The notes: generated from the sequence alone by a model not told the origin. Shown: positions 34,703-45,213, numbered from the stretch's first letter. The stretch is 64,000 bases of DNA from Sialis fuliginosa (GCA_961205875.1 OY540816.1:9930701-9994700); one strand, 5' to 3'. Numbers and translations: made by a program.

Positions 34703-34867
34703 ATTACAGCCAGAACAAATATTATAAAGAAAATAAATTTATTAGTTTATTTTATAAGAATACATTTCACAGGATATCGAGACGAAATGGCATCAATTTT
34801 TTCGAGACGAGATCGAGACGAGACAATCACTTTAAACTCTCGTTTCGTGTGCAGCCCTACTGTTATT

Positions 34868-35385
34868 ATTTAAAAAATCGCTGTTTTTTTTTTTTTTTTT
34901 TATTAAAAATTATACATGCGTTCTCTCAACAAAATATTATTAAAAATTATATATAAACATATTATTACATTTGCAAATATGACAGTTCTACATGAAGGCA
35001 ACATCAAGATAATAAATAAGGAAAAAGTGTATCTATATACGAGTTTATCCATTATGAGATTTCCTACATAACTTTTCGATATTCTACTCCAGCACTCGAG
35101 CAGCGCACAACGGCGTAAGAGTAAAACAAACAGTATCAACTACAACTGTCGTATGCACTACATTAATGTCAAATGATTATTATTATTATTTCAGTGCGGG
35201 TTTCCTTTCGTAATGAGAGCGTAATACGTGTTTCCGGTAAAACCGGTAGCCGCTGTTTGTATCCGCGAATATGTGAAAAGTTACGTGTATGTTCAGTGGC
35301 GGTTTGTGTAGAAGTCCAAAGAGGGAAATGACCAATTTATACGAATTAGTTTCTAATAAGTTTTATATCATTATATAATCTGATA
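34868..35385. other. Intronic sequence, no gene seen
   Basis: An 18-T run is near 34890. The short section 35200-35300 is less AT-rich (GGTAAAACCGGTAGCCGC) but no exon or element end was defined. Confidence 0.35.
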
Positions 35386-35394
35386 CTAGATAAG

Positions 35395-35860
35395 AGATAT
35401 TTTCAATATTTCATCTCCTGTCACAGATGAACGGTTGTAATTGGTGTCATTTGATTTGGTGGGAAAAAACAATATGGGGGGTGTAGAGTAAAAAATCACA
35501 GAGATATTTACGATTTTGTATAGTAAACAAAAAGCGTAAAAAGAAAAATTCAATATTTCGTTCCCTGTCACAGATTAACCTTGGGTTGCACAAAGCAAAA
35601 TTAATCACAATTAGTTAATCAGTTCCTTTAAAACCATTATTACGCCAATTCTAAAAAACAATCACGGTTATGATATATTTTATAAGGTAAACAATTATCA
35701 TATTTAGTGAATTTTTCATTTACAATTTGAGATTAAGTTTAGAATTAACATTAATCATGGTTTGAAAACAACTGATTAACTAATTGTGGTTAATTTTGCT
35801 TTATGCAACCCGAGGTAAGGGTTGTAATTGGTCTCATTCGATCAAAAATACATAAAATTC
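35395..35860. repeat. Dispersed repeat with GTCACAGATGAAGGGTTGTA motifs, interrupted by a MITE
   Basis: CCTGTCACAGATGAACGG, TTGTAATTGGTGTCATTTGA, GTGGGAAAAAACA and ATATTTACGATTTTGTAT at 35415-35525 are followed by CCCTGTCACAGAT at 35564-35575. That copy resumes as GGGTTGTAATTGGTCTCATT at 35819, after the PIF/Harbinger-like element. The uninterrupted form is in the arms of the inverted repeat at 44594-45213. Confidence 0.7.
35579..35815. mobile_element. PIF/Harbinger-like palindromic MITE, copy 2
   Basis: Same length (237 bp) and sequence type as the copy at 13036-13272. Ends are CCTTGGGTTGCACAAAGC and GCTTTATGCAACCCGAGG, flanked by TAA (35576-35578 and 35816-35818). The empty-site sequence CACAGATGAAGGG in the related repeat at 44799 confirms that removing the element and one TAA restores a continuous repeat. 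Confidence 0.9.
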
Positions 35861-36195
35861 TTATTTTGTATTATAAAAATAGTTTTAACAATTGAAATTA
35901 TTAGTGAAGTTAAATAAATAAAATAATATTTTTAATATTTTTTAAAAGAAAACAACGGGAAATTCTTTTGAAACACCCGATACTTAAAAAAACGTTATAA
36001 AATATAATTTGTTCGTATGTGACTGCATGTTGGCAAGCCCTATAGTAAAACGTTCACAGACATTGAATCACGTACGTGAATCAGGGACCCTCAAAACATG
36101 TAGCTCCGTTAAAATCTCGAGTTCGATTTTTTTTTATGATTATCTATACTAACTATATTAAACAGTATATTTCATGTATGTATAAAATACTATTA

Positions 36196-36516
36196 CCCGG
36201 GAAAAAATTTCAAATCTGATCGTGATAGATCTGCATTTTGAAACAACAAACTACAAAGATCTACAACGATCTACAAAGATCTCTGAAGATCGTTGTAACG
36301 TTGAAAATTCATGAATTTTCAACATTAAAATTTCATGAATTTTTAACGTTTCAATCTCTATCACGATCTTCAACGACTTTAGAGATCTTTGTACATTGTT
36401 GTTGATCTTTGCAGGTTTCTACAGATCAAAAACCAGTGAAAAAATATGATGTTGTCTCTAAATGCAGATCTATCAAGATCTGATTTGATCACATCAGATC
36501 TGAATTTTTTCCCGGA
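36196..36516. mobile_element. Foldback element rich in GATC/AGATCT words
   Basis: Ends CCCGGGAAAAAATTTCA and GAATTTTTTCCCGG are inverse, with ATCTGATCGTGATAGATCTGC answered by GCAGATCTATCAAGATCTG. The interior has short tandem repeats of CTACAAAGAT/CTACAACGAT and a central palindrome ATTCATGAAT. A related outer end (GAAAAAATTTCAGATCTG type) is at 45195-45243 and near 18160. Confidence 0.7.
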
Positions 36517-36960
36517 TAGTTATAAAGTATTCTATAGTTTATACAGAGCACCTTTCTTCAAAAAATTCATAGTAAAAGACACATATTCAATAAATAAAAA
36601 TCTTTTAAATGAATTAGTAAGTTGACGCCAGGGTGTTTACCTATAGCTATACACACTACACATAATAGTACGATTCTGTTGCAAAACCTAATGCAGTGCG
36701 TGCATTATCTATTTGTTAATTATGTAACTCCATGTATAGTATAAAATGCTGACTGATTATTATTGTATATGCACTAATGAACAGAAACAGATATCACATT
36801 TTTATAATGAAATGAAAACACACATTTTATATTCCTATGCACATTATTTATACTTACCAAGTATATGGTAAATTAATTAGAATTATAAAAATGTAAATTA
36901 TTAAATTTGAAGAAAATAAATCTTTTAGATACGATAATGACACTTATATTTTAGTATAAT
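36517..36960. other. AT-rich intronic sequence, no gene seen
   Basis: No coding-like frame or element boundary was seen. Confidence 0.4.
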
Positions 36961-36974
36961 AACAAGAATATATT

Positions 36975-37315
36975 TGGCTTAGACCGAGACGAGACTGGGA
37001 AGAAATCGTCTAAAAATTTGACGAGACGATATTAATTATATTTAAATGTCTTGTCGAAAGTCCCGGTTTTAAAAGATCATCAAATTTATATGGATCATGG
37101 CTTCTGGGTGTAAGCCACGTTGGTTTGGTCGTGTTATCGGCCAACGTTTCGTTATATATTGCTAAAGAAGAAGAGCCCTGAAGATGTCCACTGCAATGTG
37201 TGACGAAACGTTGGCCGATAACACGACCAAACCGACGTGGCTTACACCCAGAAGCCAAGATCCATATCAAGATCACCGCGGAAGCCTCAAGACTTGTATA
37301 TCATCAAATTTAGTA
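36975..37315. mobile_element. Penelope-like terminal fragments in inverted arrangement
   Basis: The left arm at 37100-37155 (CCACGTTGG, TTTGGTCGTGTTATCGGCCA, ACGTTTCGTTA) is the inverse of the right arm at 37202-37255 (GACGAAACGTTGG, CCGATAACACGACCAAAC, CGACGTGGC). On both sides the next sequence includes CTTCTGGG or CCCAGAAGCC. The right arm contains a hammerhead-like core (37178-37209) and ends in CCTCAAGACTTGTAT. The arrangement matches 49080-49345. It is preceded by a GAGACGAGA-rich fragment of the hAT-like family. No reverse transcriptase or endonuclease sequence is present. Confidence 0.6.
37178..37209 (+). ncRNA. Hammerhead-ribozyme-like core A
   Basis: CTGAAGA (37178-37184) and GAAAC (37205-37209) flank a stem in which GTCCAC pairs with GTG, one bulged base, and GAC around the loop TGCAAT. 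CUGANGA and GAAA are the invariant boxes of hammerhead ribozymes, which Penelope-like retroelements carry. There is one extra base between the first box and the stem, and stem I and the cleavage site could not be established, so activity is doubtful. Confidence 0.45.
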
Positions 37316-37486
37316 AAAATTTACTATTTGGTATTAATCTTATTATATAAAAAATAAATTAATTAAAGAATTTTTTTTAGAACCTTCTTATTTTTTTACG
37401 ACACAATATTTTTGAAAATAATTTTTAGAATTCATTTTTCAATTTTGTTAAAAAAATATATAATTTTATAAATTAATGTATTTTAT

Positions 37487-37998
37487 AAGGTACTGGCACC
37501 AGTTATGGCCGCTACAAGAGCAAGGTATACTGTTTTTGTGATTGATAGGCTTTATTTAATCAATTTAATTACCAAAGTCCCCAAATATAGTTTGTTTTCT
37601 TTTATATATTTTACTCCAGTAATGGATAAAATAAAACCAGTAATGAGCACGCAGTGATGGATACTTACTAATGATTACAAAATGATAAGTACTACGACAC
37701 AAAAGATATAAAAGAAAGAATCGTCAAATTTGAAACAATGTAAAGCAGTTGCTATGATAATATAATAATAAATAAATTAATTATACTAATAAAATAATTA
37801 GTTTAAATCTCCACCATTTTGATACCTATTGGCCGATTATCATCAAATCACACTGTAAGACAGTTAAATGTACTTATATAAATTAATATTCAGAAATGGT
37901 AGTAATCAAATATCAACAAATATTTCTAATTCAGTAAATTTAATTTAAAAATAGCAATTATTGGGGTCATATCCAAGACTGGTGCCAGTACTTTATAT
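37487..37998. mobile_element. MITE with GGTACTGGCACCAGT ends, copy 2
   Basis: The left end AAGGTACTGGCACCAGT is mirrored by AAGACTGGTGCCAGTACTTT. The interior follows copy 1 (AGTAATGGA, AATGATAAGTACTACGACAC, AAATATCAACAAATATTTCT). About 510 bp, no coding frame. Confidence 0.8.
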
Positions 37999-38520
37999 TT
38001 CTATATATTGAAAGTTATTATTATTAATTTTTAAAAAAGCTAAACTAGATTGAATATGTGTTTATAACGAAAGTTTATTATATGATGCTATTTGTTTTCT
38101 CTAATAATGTTCACTAATGTGCAATATTATTCAAATAGCATAAGCGTACATATATACATATGTAGTGTATTAAAATATAATGTTATAGTTGATGATGTGT
38201 GCACACTGCACATATGTATAAAATAATCTTAATGTCCCATTAAATGATTTGCCATACAGTAGAATTTTATTCATTACTTTATACATAGTTCAAGTTTATT
38301 TTCTCAGTAATAAATAGTTTAATTATTTATTTATTTAATAGTACTAATAATTTCATAAGGATCTTGTCATTTTATTTTACATAATATAAATATTTTTTAT
38401 GATTCTATGGTTATCTACAGATGTTATACTATATGAACCATCAATATACAAAAAAAATCTTATAAACAGACTTAAATAATACAGTTAAATGGGATAAAAA
38501 AATTGTTTACTGTTGCTGGA
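37999..38520. other. AT-rich intronic sequence, no gene seen
   Basis: No coding-like frame or element boundary was seen. Confidence 0.4.
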
Positions 38521-39127
38521 AGGGTTGCACACGAACAGGAAAAGAGTAAGATAAGTTTCTTCTTATGAAATTTGTAGTCATCTCTAGGTCTCGGTTTCGT
38601 GTAATTCTTTTGTAATAAACAAAGAAATTTAAAGAATTTTAATATCAAATAGTAATTTTTAAATTAATTATATCAACTAACTGTTAAAATCGAGAACTCG
38701 ACGAAACCTTCAAATAAAATTGATATCGTCTTAGACTTGTCTCGTTCAAATTGTATACGGTCTCGTTTCAGGGGTTATTTTAAGAAAATATTTAAATTGA
38801 AAATACTTTCTTTTCTTTGCTCTATACTTACAAACACTTCTTTATATTTTTCTTTTTATTTGCAATTTTTCAACTATACAAATTAGCTTTTACAACAACT
38901 GTAGTTCTTACAAATTATAGTAACTTTTTTTTTGCTCTACACTTACACTTTTTATATTTTTCTTTCTATTTGCAATTTTTCAACTACACCAATTAGCTTT
39001 TACAACGGCAATTTTTTTCATTTTTGGAACTGCAGAAAAAAGCTACAACTACACACTAAAATAACCCCAAATTTAAAATAATCACACCTCGGTCCCACTT
39101 TTCGACTCATTTCGCTGTGCAGCCCTA
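38521..39127. mobile_element. hAT-like element (GGGTTGCACACGAA copy) with nested MITE
   Basis: The left end AGGGTTGCACACGAAC and right end GCTGTGCAGCCCTA belong to the same family as 33685-34859. GTCTCGTT/CGAGACG words are present. An unrelated element at 38769-39068 is inserted near the right end. Flanks GTTGCTGG and GTTTTCTG share only 5 of 8 bases, so the duplication is eroded. Confidence 0.7.
38769..39068. mobile_element. MITE with CAGGGGTTATTTT ends, internally duplicated
   Basis: Ends CAGGGGTTATTTTAAG and AAAATAACCCC match those at 16106-16308 in inverse orientation. The interior segment TGCTCTAYACTTACA, TTTGCAATTTTTCAACTAYA, AATTAGCTTTTACAAC occurs twice in tandem about 120 bp apart. 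The internal duplication explains the 300-bp length against about 200 bp for the other copy. Confidence 0.7.
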
Positions 39128-39194
39128 GTTTTCTGAAAACTACTTGTACTTCACTAATTCAGTAATCAGTAATTAACATTCAAGACTCTTGAAA

Positions 39195-39315
39195 AAGTAA
39201 TACTGAAGATGCCCACTGCAATGTGCGTTGAAACGTTGGAATGTCAGAGTGCATTTTGTTAAGAGGTCTGAAGAATCTTCACCACAGAAACTTCAAAGCT
39301 TGTACAAATGTAATT
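39195..39315 (+). repeat. Penelope-like terminal fragment with hammerhead-like core C
   Basis: CTGAAGA (39203-39209), TGCCCACTGCAATGTGCGTT, then GAAACGTTGG (39230-39239) corresponds to core A at 37178 with several stem changes (CCCAC against GTG). It ends in CAAAGCTTGTACAAATG, related to TCAAGACTTGTAT in the other copies. A second CTGAAGA near 39272 is followed by GAAAC but without a stem. Probably inactive. Confidence 0.5.
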
Positions 39316-41687
39316 CAATTAGAATAAATAAAGCACAATTACTTTTGATTGTAATAAAGTAATTTTTTATATAAAGTTCCTAACTACATACAATTTTTGG
39401 TAAAAACAAAAGTGCTTATAGTTACATTTTTACATAGTTACACTTTTGTTTTGGTAACTCAAATAACATTGATTAAAAAAAAACAGCATTGGAACAAAGC
39501 ATATTTTAAAACTTAGATATGTTTTTTTTATAATTAAATACAAAAAATACGACCAAAAATGAATTATAAATGTTTTCTCAATAATTGAAATAATATCATT
39601 ATTACTATACTACTATTTAACCCTAAGAGTTCTGCGCTCCTGAGCAACAGGTCGGTATACCGACCATTGTAAGCACCGTGGCCCGGGATTATTATTAAAT
39701 TTTGAGATGTTATGGGAAAACAATGTTATTTTATTTTATTATATAATAGAAACATGAATATTATGAAAATATACATAAGAATTAAAAAGATTATCGACAG
39801 AATTCAGCTGATGCAAAATCATCCAAAAGTCTAGATTCAACCTTGAGCTCCTGAGTATACCAGCCAATCGGGTTTAAAGGTTTAAGATCCTAAAATACTG
39901 AGAAATTGGAAATATATGCATATTTATGAAATATAAACCATAAACATTACATATCTCCTTTGTTTTTTGCTTTAATTATTATAAAGCTACAAAACTTATA
40001 AATATTATTATAACTTTATAGTTCCATCAAATCGAATCGATTTTCCATCCTTACCCATTGACAGTAATTTCCCAGAATCCACAACCACGTAAATGTTCAA
40101 ACACGTAGATTGTTTATTGTTACGTAATTAGTGTACATATGACGACGGTTAATTTTACAACAATGTAATAATGCTGTAGCCTTAACCTTACATACTCAAT
40201 CTGTCATTAATAATGAAAGGTGCTTTATTAATACTCCAAAGTGTCAAACAGCCAAGGTGAAGTGTACCATATAAGCATAAGTATGTTCTAGCATAATCGC
40301 AACACGTTGAAAGTAACACTGATCATTAAAACATATTCAAATATAATAGTTAGCTACAATCACAGCTATTTTCTGACATGACGATATCCAGTGGCGTACC
40401 ATAGACTAATGTCCGGTATCATAAAGGAGCTAGCAAATTTGCTAGCTAGCAAGCACTCTCAAATGAGGTATCAAACTTATATGACAGTTCTCTTTAGTAA
40501 AAAAAGAAGTCGTTTTTATTTTGTTCTTTCTACGAAATATTTTTAAAACCGTTTATTAGGATCTCAGTAAAAATAGAATAAGATTGATTTTTGTAACTTT
40601 TAATAATAAAAAAATACAAAAACTGTGTTTTTCATTTATATTCCTCTAAAATAGGTAATGTAGTTACAAAAAATGCAAAAATAAATCAAATATAATAATT
40701 AAATGTATAATTAATGAGGATACTAATTGATGTTCCCCAAATCGACCTCTATGCGTAGATAAAAATATGATTAGCCTTCTAGGGTTAACCAACTATGCTA
40801 TCATTTCATATCATAATTAATCGATTTTTATTTAGAACTAAAAACAATAAATATTTTTCAAGATACTGCCTCTGATTCATAATCAGTATTAGTACGGCAG
40901 AACAGAACCCTTGAGTATAAAATGTTAGTTCCCTGAAATGTTAAGTTTGAATCTAATAGAATTTTTCTCGATTACGAATTTTTTAGAGACTTCTTCGAAA
41001 AGATATGTATCAAAATTTATGACCAAATGTCTTAGTCAAAGACAAAGATTTTCAGATCTGTACAAATTTTGTTATTTGTTGTTGTTACATATTATTCGCT
41101 AAATTACAATCCTAATTAGTTATTAATTAATTAATGTTACAATTTTGTCGAAAACGCACATGTTTGCATGCTAATTGCAAAATCTTAAATAAACATTTTT
41201 GATGTACGCCGCAATCAGTACCTAAGTACTTTATTTGATCTTTCGAGATATTTGTTTTGCAATTAATTAACCGAAACAGTGTTTATTTAACCAATAAACA
41301 ATGTCTATTTTACATCCCAACTACCTCCTTTTTCAGAACATTGATTATGAGGGGATTCAAGAAAATAATTATTTTCCATATTTCAACGAATTCTTACACA
41401 AATATACATTTCACAACTAAAACTAAATTATAAAATTAATAAAACATTTTAGTTAATAAATTGGCGAAATCAATTTTTTCGTTTTATGTACATATGTGAT
41501 TAAATCGTTGAAATATATGAAATAGAACTTTTTTGTCGGGGTCATAAAATTAGGTTCTTTGTCTTTTGCTTAGTACAGTTGCTTTTAATTTTTGGTAGCA
41601 CAACTTTTCGAAAAAAATATAATAAAATCAAATATAATAACTCAACCTAAAACCTTAGGTCTAATAATATAATCTTTGAATAATTTA
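39316..41687. other. AT-rich intronic sequence with minor features
   Basis: No gene seen. TTAACCCTAAGAG near 39618 with CGGTATACCGACC and a loosely inverse TATACCAGCCAATCGGGTTTAA near 39855-39875 could be an eroded piggyBac-type (TTAA-target) MITE. CTAGCAAATTTGCTAGCTAG at 40430-40449 is a short palindrome. CCAGTGGCGTACCATAG at 40390 is a lone hAT-like end. Confidence 0.35.
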
Positions 41688-41695
41688 GATCAGTA

Positions 41696-41865
41696 CAGTG
41701 GCGTAGTAACGGGGGGGAGGTTTCGGGGACAAAACCCCCCCTGAAGTATTATGTGTTTTAAAAAAACGTATGTTTTGAGAAAAAATCAGTTCCAAATACC
41801 TTCAAAAAAATTAACTCATTTAACCCTCCCCCCCCCCACCGAAATGTTTTCTTACTACGCCACTG
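41696..41865. mobile_element. hAT-like MITE with exact 8-bp duplication
   Basis: The left end CAGTGGCGTAGTAAC and right end CTTACTACGCCACTG are inverses, and GATCAGTA is duplicated exactly (41688-41695 and 41866-41873). 170 bp, with G-runs near the left end and C-runs near the right (ACCCTCCCCCCCCCC), which pair with each other. Confidence 0.88.
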
Positions 41866-41873
41866 GATCAGTA

Positions 41874-42760
41874 ATTACAGAACTGTGATAATTAATTATA
41901 AATGGATTCTCAAGTGTCTTAACTTCATGAACTCCTGATATTTTAAAATCTGTAGAAACAGAACTGTAAAATTTCATTTAATCAATAAATAGGTAATATA
42001 CATGTAGGAGCGCCCACATATTTTTATTTTGGAGGATCTATTATAGCAAAGTAATGTAAATCAAAATTTTAAAAATGGGTGTGACTGTGTCAGGATGCAC
42101 AGTCGAGGGAGTGACGTGAATACGTGGTAGTGGGGTTAATAAAAATTAAGATTAATGGATTGATGCATCATTAATTTTTTTGTTCCACAGAAACGTTTGA
42201 ATATTTGAAAAATGGACACAAAATGAAGAAATATATATTATAACTAGTATTATAAAATATAGTTCTTTCTTATGATTTTTACGAACATAAAAACAATTAA
42301 TTAATTAATACGAAATTTACTTTTTATTTTTTTAGTCAAATTAAAAAACTTTAATCAAAAAATTAAAAACGATACTGCGTAGAGAATATATTCTCATATA
42401 CTGTTATTTTTATTTAATTGAATTAATTAATATTTACAAGCGAAATTGTGGAAATACGAAATTTATTTTTTATTTAATTTAAAAAACTTCAATCAAAAAA
42501 TTAAAAACGTTAGATCATAGGGAATATATTCTAATATCCTGTTATTTTTTTTTTAATTCAATTTATTAATATGTTATATTAGGGTTACGCCTATTTTTAG
42601 ACAAGTTGATAAAATGAGCCACATAAAATGTTGCCGCGATCCGCACGTATAGTAGATTATTGAACATTTAAAAAAACTACAATAATATTCATATACATAC
42701 AAATAATGATAAACAGTTATTAAAGAAATATAAAAATTTCTATAAACAAAAATATATATA
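41874..42760. other. AT-rich intronic sequence with a direct duplication
   Basis: A direct duplication is visible: CGAAATTTACTTTTTATTTT with AAAAAACTTTAATCAAAAAATT at 42311-42365, and CGAAATTTATTTTTTATTT with AAAAAACTTCAATCAAAAAATT at 42459-42505. Each is followed by AAAAACG and GAATATATTCT. The unit is about 145-150 bp. No gene seen. Confidence 0.5.
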
Positions 42761-42776
42761 AGTTTCAGAAACACTT

Positions 42777-42807
42777 CTGAAGAAGACTCCGACATGAGAG
42801 TCGAAAC
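42777..42807 (+). ncRNA. Hammerhead-ribozyme-like core D
   Basis: CTGAAGA (42777-42783) and GAAAC (42803-42807) flank a perfect 5-bp stem, GACTC (42785-42789) with GAGTC (42798-42802), and an 8-base loop. It continues CGTCAAGAAATACAATACGA, with GTC and GAC able to pair as a short third stem, as in the minus-strand motif at 45897. This spacing is typical of the hammerhead-like motif in Penelope-like element termini. One extra A precedes the stem. Cleavage site not established. Confidence 0.5.
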
Positions 42808-42867
42808 GTCAAGAAATACAATACGACAACGTAGACAACAGCCCGAAAAGTTAGCTCTTAAAAGATA

Positions 42868-42985
42868 TAAGGTAGTGGCACCAGTCTTGGCAAGGACCTC
42901 AGTAATGGGAAATTTTTAATTAAATGTATTGAATTAGAAATATGTGTTGATATTTGATTACTACCATTTCTACTTTTTCTTATCT
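42868..42985. repeat. Partial copy of the GGTACTGGCACCAGT MITE
   Basis: AAGGTAGTGGCACCAGTCTT, GCAAGGACCTCAGTAATGG, TTGAATTAGAAATATGTG and ATTTGATTACTACCATTTCT match the inverse of the right part of copies at 33785-34316 and 37487-37998. The copy breaks off near 42985. Confidence 0.7.
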
Positions 42986-43231
42986 ACACTATATATCCAA
43001 AGTAACATAAAAGCAACAACAATAGGGTCTTAGACTTTGTATTTTCATGTAATTCCAGAACAAACAGATAAAAAGATAGACAAAACTTTTTAAAATATCA
43101 AATAGACTTAAAAACCCCAAAATAATTTTATTGTACACACAGTTTTTATGTATAATCCCATTTTATTATTCACAAATAACACGATTAGGTTAAAAATGAA
43201 TACCTATGTAAATTGAAATTTTAAAAATTGT

Positions 43232-43783
43232 CATAATAGACATGATGCCAGTAACAAAGTATCACTGAAATTATGATTTAAAATAATGAAATAGGTTAAA
43301 AAGATTCTAAAAAATGTATTTATTTTTATATTAAAAGCGAGATTAATATGATTTTTGTTAAAATAAAAACACAAAATACAGCAATCCGCCATCTTAGATA
43401 AAACACCAGTCAGAGTGGATGACGTCACGGCTAAGTAAACATCATTTTTATTTCATTAATATCTGCACTGTTTATAAATTATTTTGTGGATTTAAATTAT
43501 CAATTTGCTCAGTTGTGTGTTACCAAAACTTAAACCAAGAAACGTTAGCGATGGAACAAGGATTTATTATTGTTGACAAGGAGTCTTAACATAGGCGTGA
43601 CGTCAAAAATGCGCCATGACACCTGCGAGCGTTTTGGCGTCAAATTCAAAATTAGTTTTAAAAGAGTCAATTTTTGTGACTAAACCTTTATTTTCTGCAG
43701 AAATAAGTATTTTTTTGGAAATAGGAGACACGTAAAACCATTATAAAATAGTTTTTAAAAATTAGGCATCATGCCTATTATGT
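43232..43783. mobile_element. Probable MITE with CATAATAGRCATGATGCC ends
   Basis: CATAATAGACATGATGCC on the left is mirrored by GGCATCATGCCTATTATG on the right with one mismatch. The interior is about 510 bp and contains TGACGTCACGGC and GGCGTGACGTCAAAAATG with GCGAGCGTTTTGGCG. No coding frame was trusted. Duplication not determined. Confidence 0.6.
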
Positions 43784-44175
43784 ATTATACTAATACTGTT
43801 TTAAATATTCAATTAAATAATATTATATCATATAAAATCCCTTCAAAGAAGCAGTTAGCTTTCCCTTTCAGATTTAATTCATTAGTTGCAAATTCTACTT
43901 TCAATGTGAATAGAGTAACACATACACTCACACGTTGTGCAATATAATTCAGTTTGATTCAAAACTGTGTACGCACTAGGTATGTATATGTAGAGAACTT
44001 AGCCATGACCCTGCAACACATACATACAATTACTCACATAGATACATATATGTATCTATTCATACTAACATAAATATGTAGGGTTGTTCTGTCTAATGTT
44101 TAGATATTTATCAATAATCATATTTGGCCATAAACATCAAAAAAAGAAAATAGCATGCATATAATTAAATATTCA
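43784..44175. other. AT-rich intronic sequence, no gene seen
   Basis: No coding-like frame. Several ACATAC/ATGTATC microsatellite-like words near 43990-44070. Confidence 0.35.
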
Positions 44176-44400
44176 AGGCACCAGTCTTGGATTGACCCCA
44201 GTAATGGTAATTTTTTAAATTAAATGTACTGAATTAGAAATATTTGCTGATATTTGATTACCTACTACCATTTCTGAATATTAATCTATATACCTACATT
44301 TAACTGTCTTACAGCGTGATTTGATGACAATCGGCCAATAGGTGTCAAAATGGTAGACATTTAAACTAATTTTTAGTATAATTTATTTATTAATTATTAT
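44176..44400. repeat. Partial copy of the GGTACTGGCACCAGT MITE
   Basis: AAGGCACCAGTCTTGGATTG, CCCCAGTAATGGTAA, TATTTGCTGATATTTGATTA, GTCTTACAGCGTGATTTGAT and GACAATCGGCCAATAGGTG match the other copies (inverse orientation relative to 37487-37998). It stops at TATACAGGGTGGGGCAATAG, which begins a different repeat. Confidence 0.7.
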
Positions 44401-44593
44401 ACAGGGTGGGGCAATAGTGTGTGGAAGTTCGATAGCTCGTAGACCATAACAGATAAAAAAAAAATCTAATGCAGATGTAAACTGTGGGTAAATGCGCATA
44501 CATAGAAATTATTTTCAAATATACAGGGTGCTACAAAAAATTGTGGCACGCTTAAGGTATTTTTGTTAAATGGAATGCCCTGATTATTTATGC
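44401..44593. repeat. Repeat fragments with ACAGGGTG starts
   Basis: ACAGGGTGGGGCAATAGTG at 44401 and ACAGGGTGCTACAAAAAATT at 44523 resemble the common insect repeat ends ACAGGGTG(T/G). Both are short fragments without partner ends. Confidence 0.4.
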
Positions 44594-45213
44594 TGTTGAT
44601 CTTTTTGGAACAAATCAGATCTTTGTAGATAAATAAACTTTTGTCTACCTTAAATAACAAATTAATACACATATACTATATAGAAACCTTGTTTATAATT
44701 TAATCAATTTAAAAAAAATTGTACAGAAACGTATTGAATAATATTTGAGGCCCGTGTATTAAATTAATAAATAAATTCACAACTCACCCCCTGTCACAGA
44801 TGAAGGGTTGTAATTGGTCTCATTCGATCTAGCGGGAAAAATACTTCGGAATACTAGGTGAATTTTTCTCTTTTTCGCTACTTATGGTATTCATTATAGA
44901 AAATCGTAAATATCTCAACTCCTGTGTTAGATAGAGGGTTGTTTTGCCCCCCACACCCCTAGTATTTTTCCCGCTGGATCGAATGAGATTAATTACAACC
45001 CTTCATCTGTGACAGGGGGTGAGTTGTGAATTTATTTATTAATTTAATACACGGGCCTCAAATATCATTCAATACGTTTCTGTACAATTTTTTTAAATTG
45101 ATTAAATTATAAACAAGGTTTCTATATAGGTAGTATATGTGTATTTGTTATTTAAGGTAGACAAAAGTTTATTTATTTACAAAGATCTGATTTGTTCCAA
45201 AATGAAGATCAAC
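44594..45213. mobile_element. Large inverted repeat, arms of about 250 bp, loop 117 bp
   Basis: The left arm 44594-44844 (TTGATCTTTTTGGAACAAAT, TAAACTTTTGTCTACC, CCTTGTTTATAATTTAATCA, GAGGCCCGTGTATT, CACCCCCTGTCACAGATGAA, GCGGGAAAAATAC) is repeated inverted at 44962-45213 with only scattered differences. The loop holds a related but diverged GTTAGATAGAGGGTTGT piece. Past the right arm the sequence continues GAGATCACTTCAGATCTG, AAATTTTTTCCG, an end also seen at 36196-36516. The left side lacks it, so the structure is asymmetric or truncated. No coding frame. Confidence 0.85.

Larger units (their letters stand above)
33685..34859. mobile_element. hAT-like element (TAGGGCTGCACAC family) with nested insertions
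   Basis: The left end TAGGGCTGCACACC is mirrored by the right end GTGTGCAGCCCTA. Flanks CTGTTAAT (33677-33684) and CTGTTATT (34860-34867) match 7 of 8. Subterminal sequence is rich in GAGACGAGA/TCTCGTCTCG-like words. The element carries two younger insertions, 33785-34316 and 34432-34702. Other copies are at 38521-39127, 53562-53971 and a partial right end at 56486-56581. Confidence 0.82.

Noticed and set aside
36285-36310. CTGAAGATCG...AACGTTGAAAA as another hammerhead-like core
   Set aside because: The stem is not adjacent to GAAA, no GAAACG box follows, and it lies in a GATC-rich foldback whose words explain it.
39270-39295. Second CTGAAGA...GAAAC pair
   Set aside because: The intervening sequence cannot form a stem.
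39618-39876. piggyBac-type element starting TTAACCCTAAGAG
   Set aside because: The right end lacks a clean CCC/GGG next to TTAA and the inverse match is short; it is mentioned only as a possibility.
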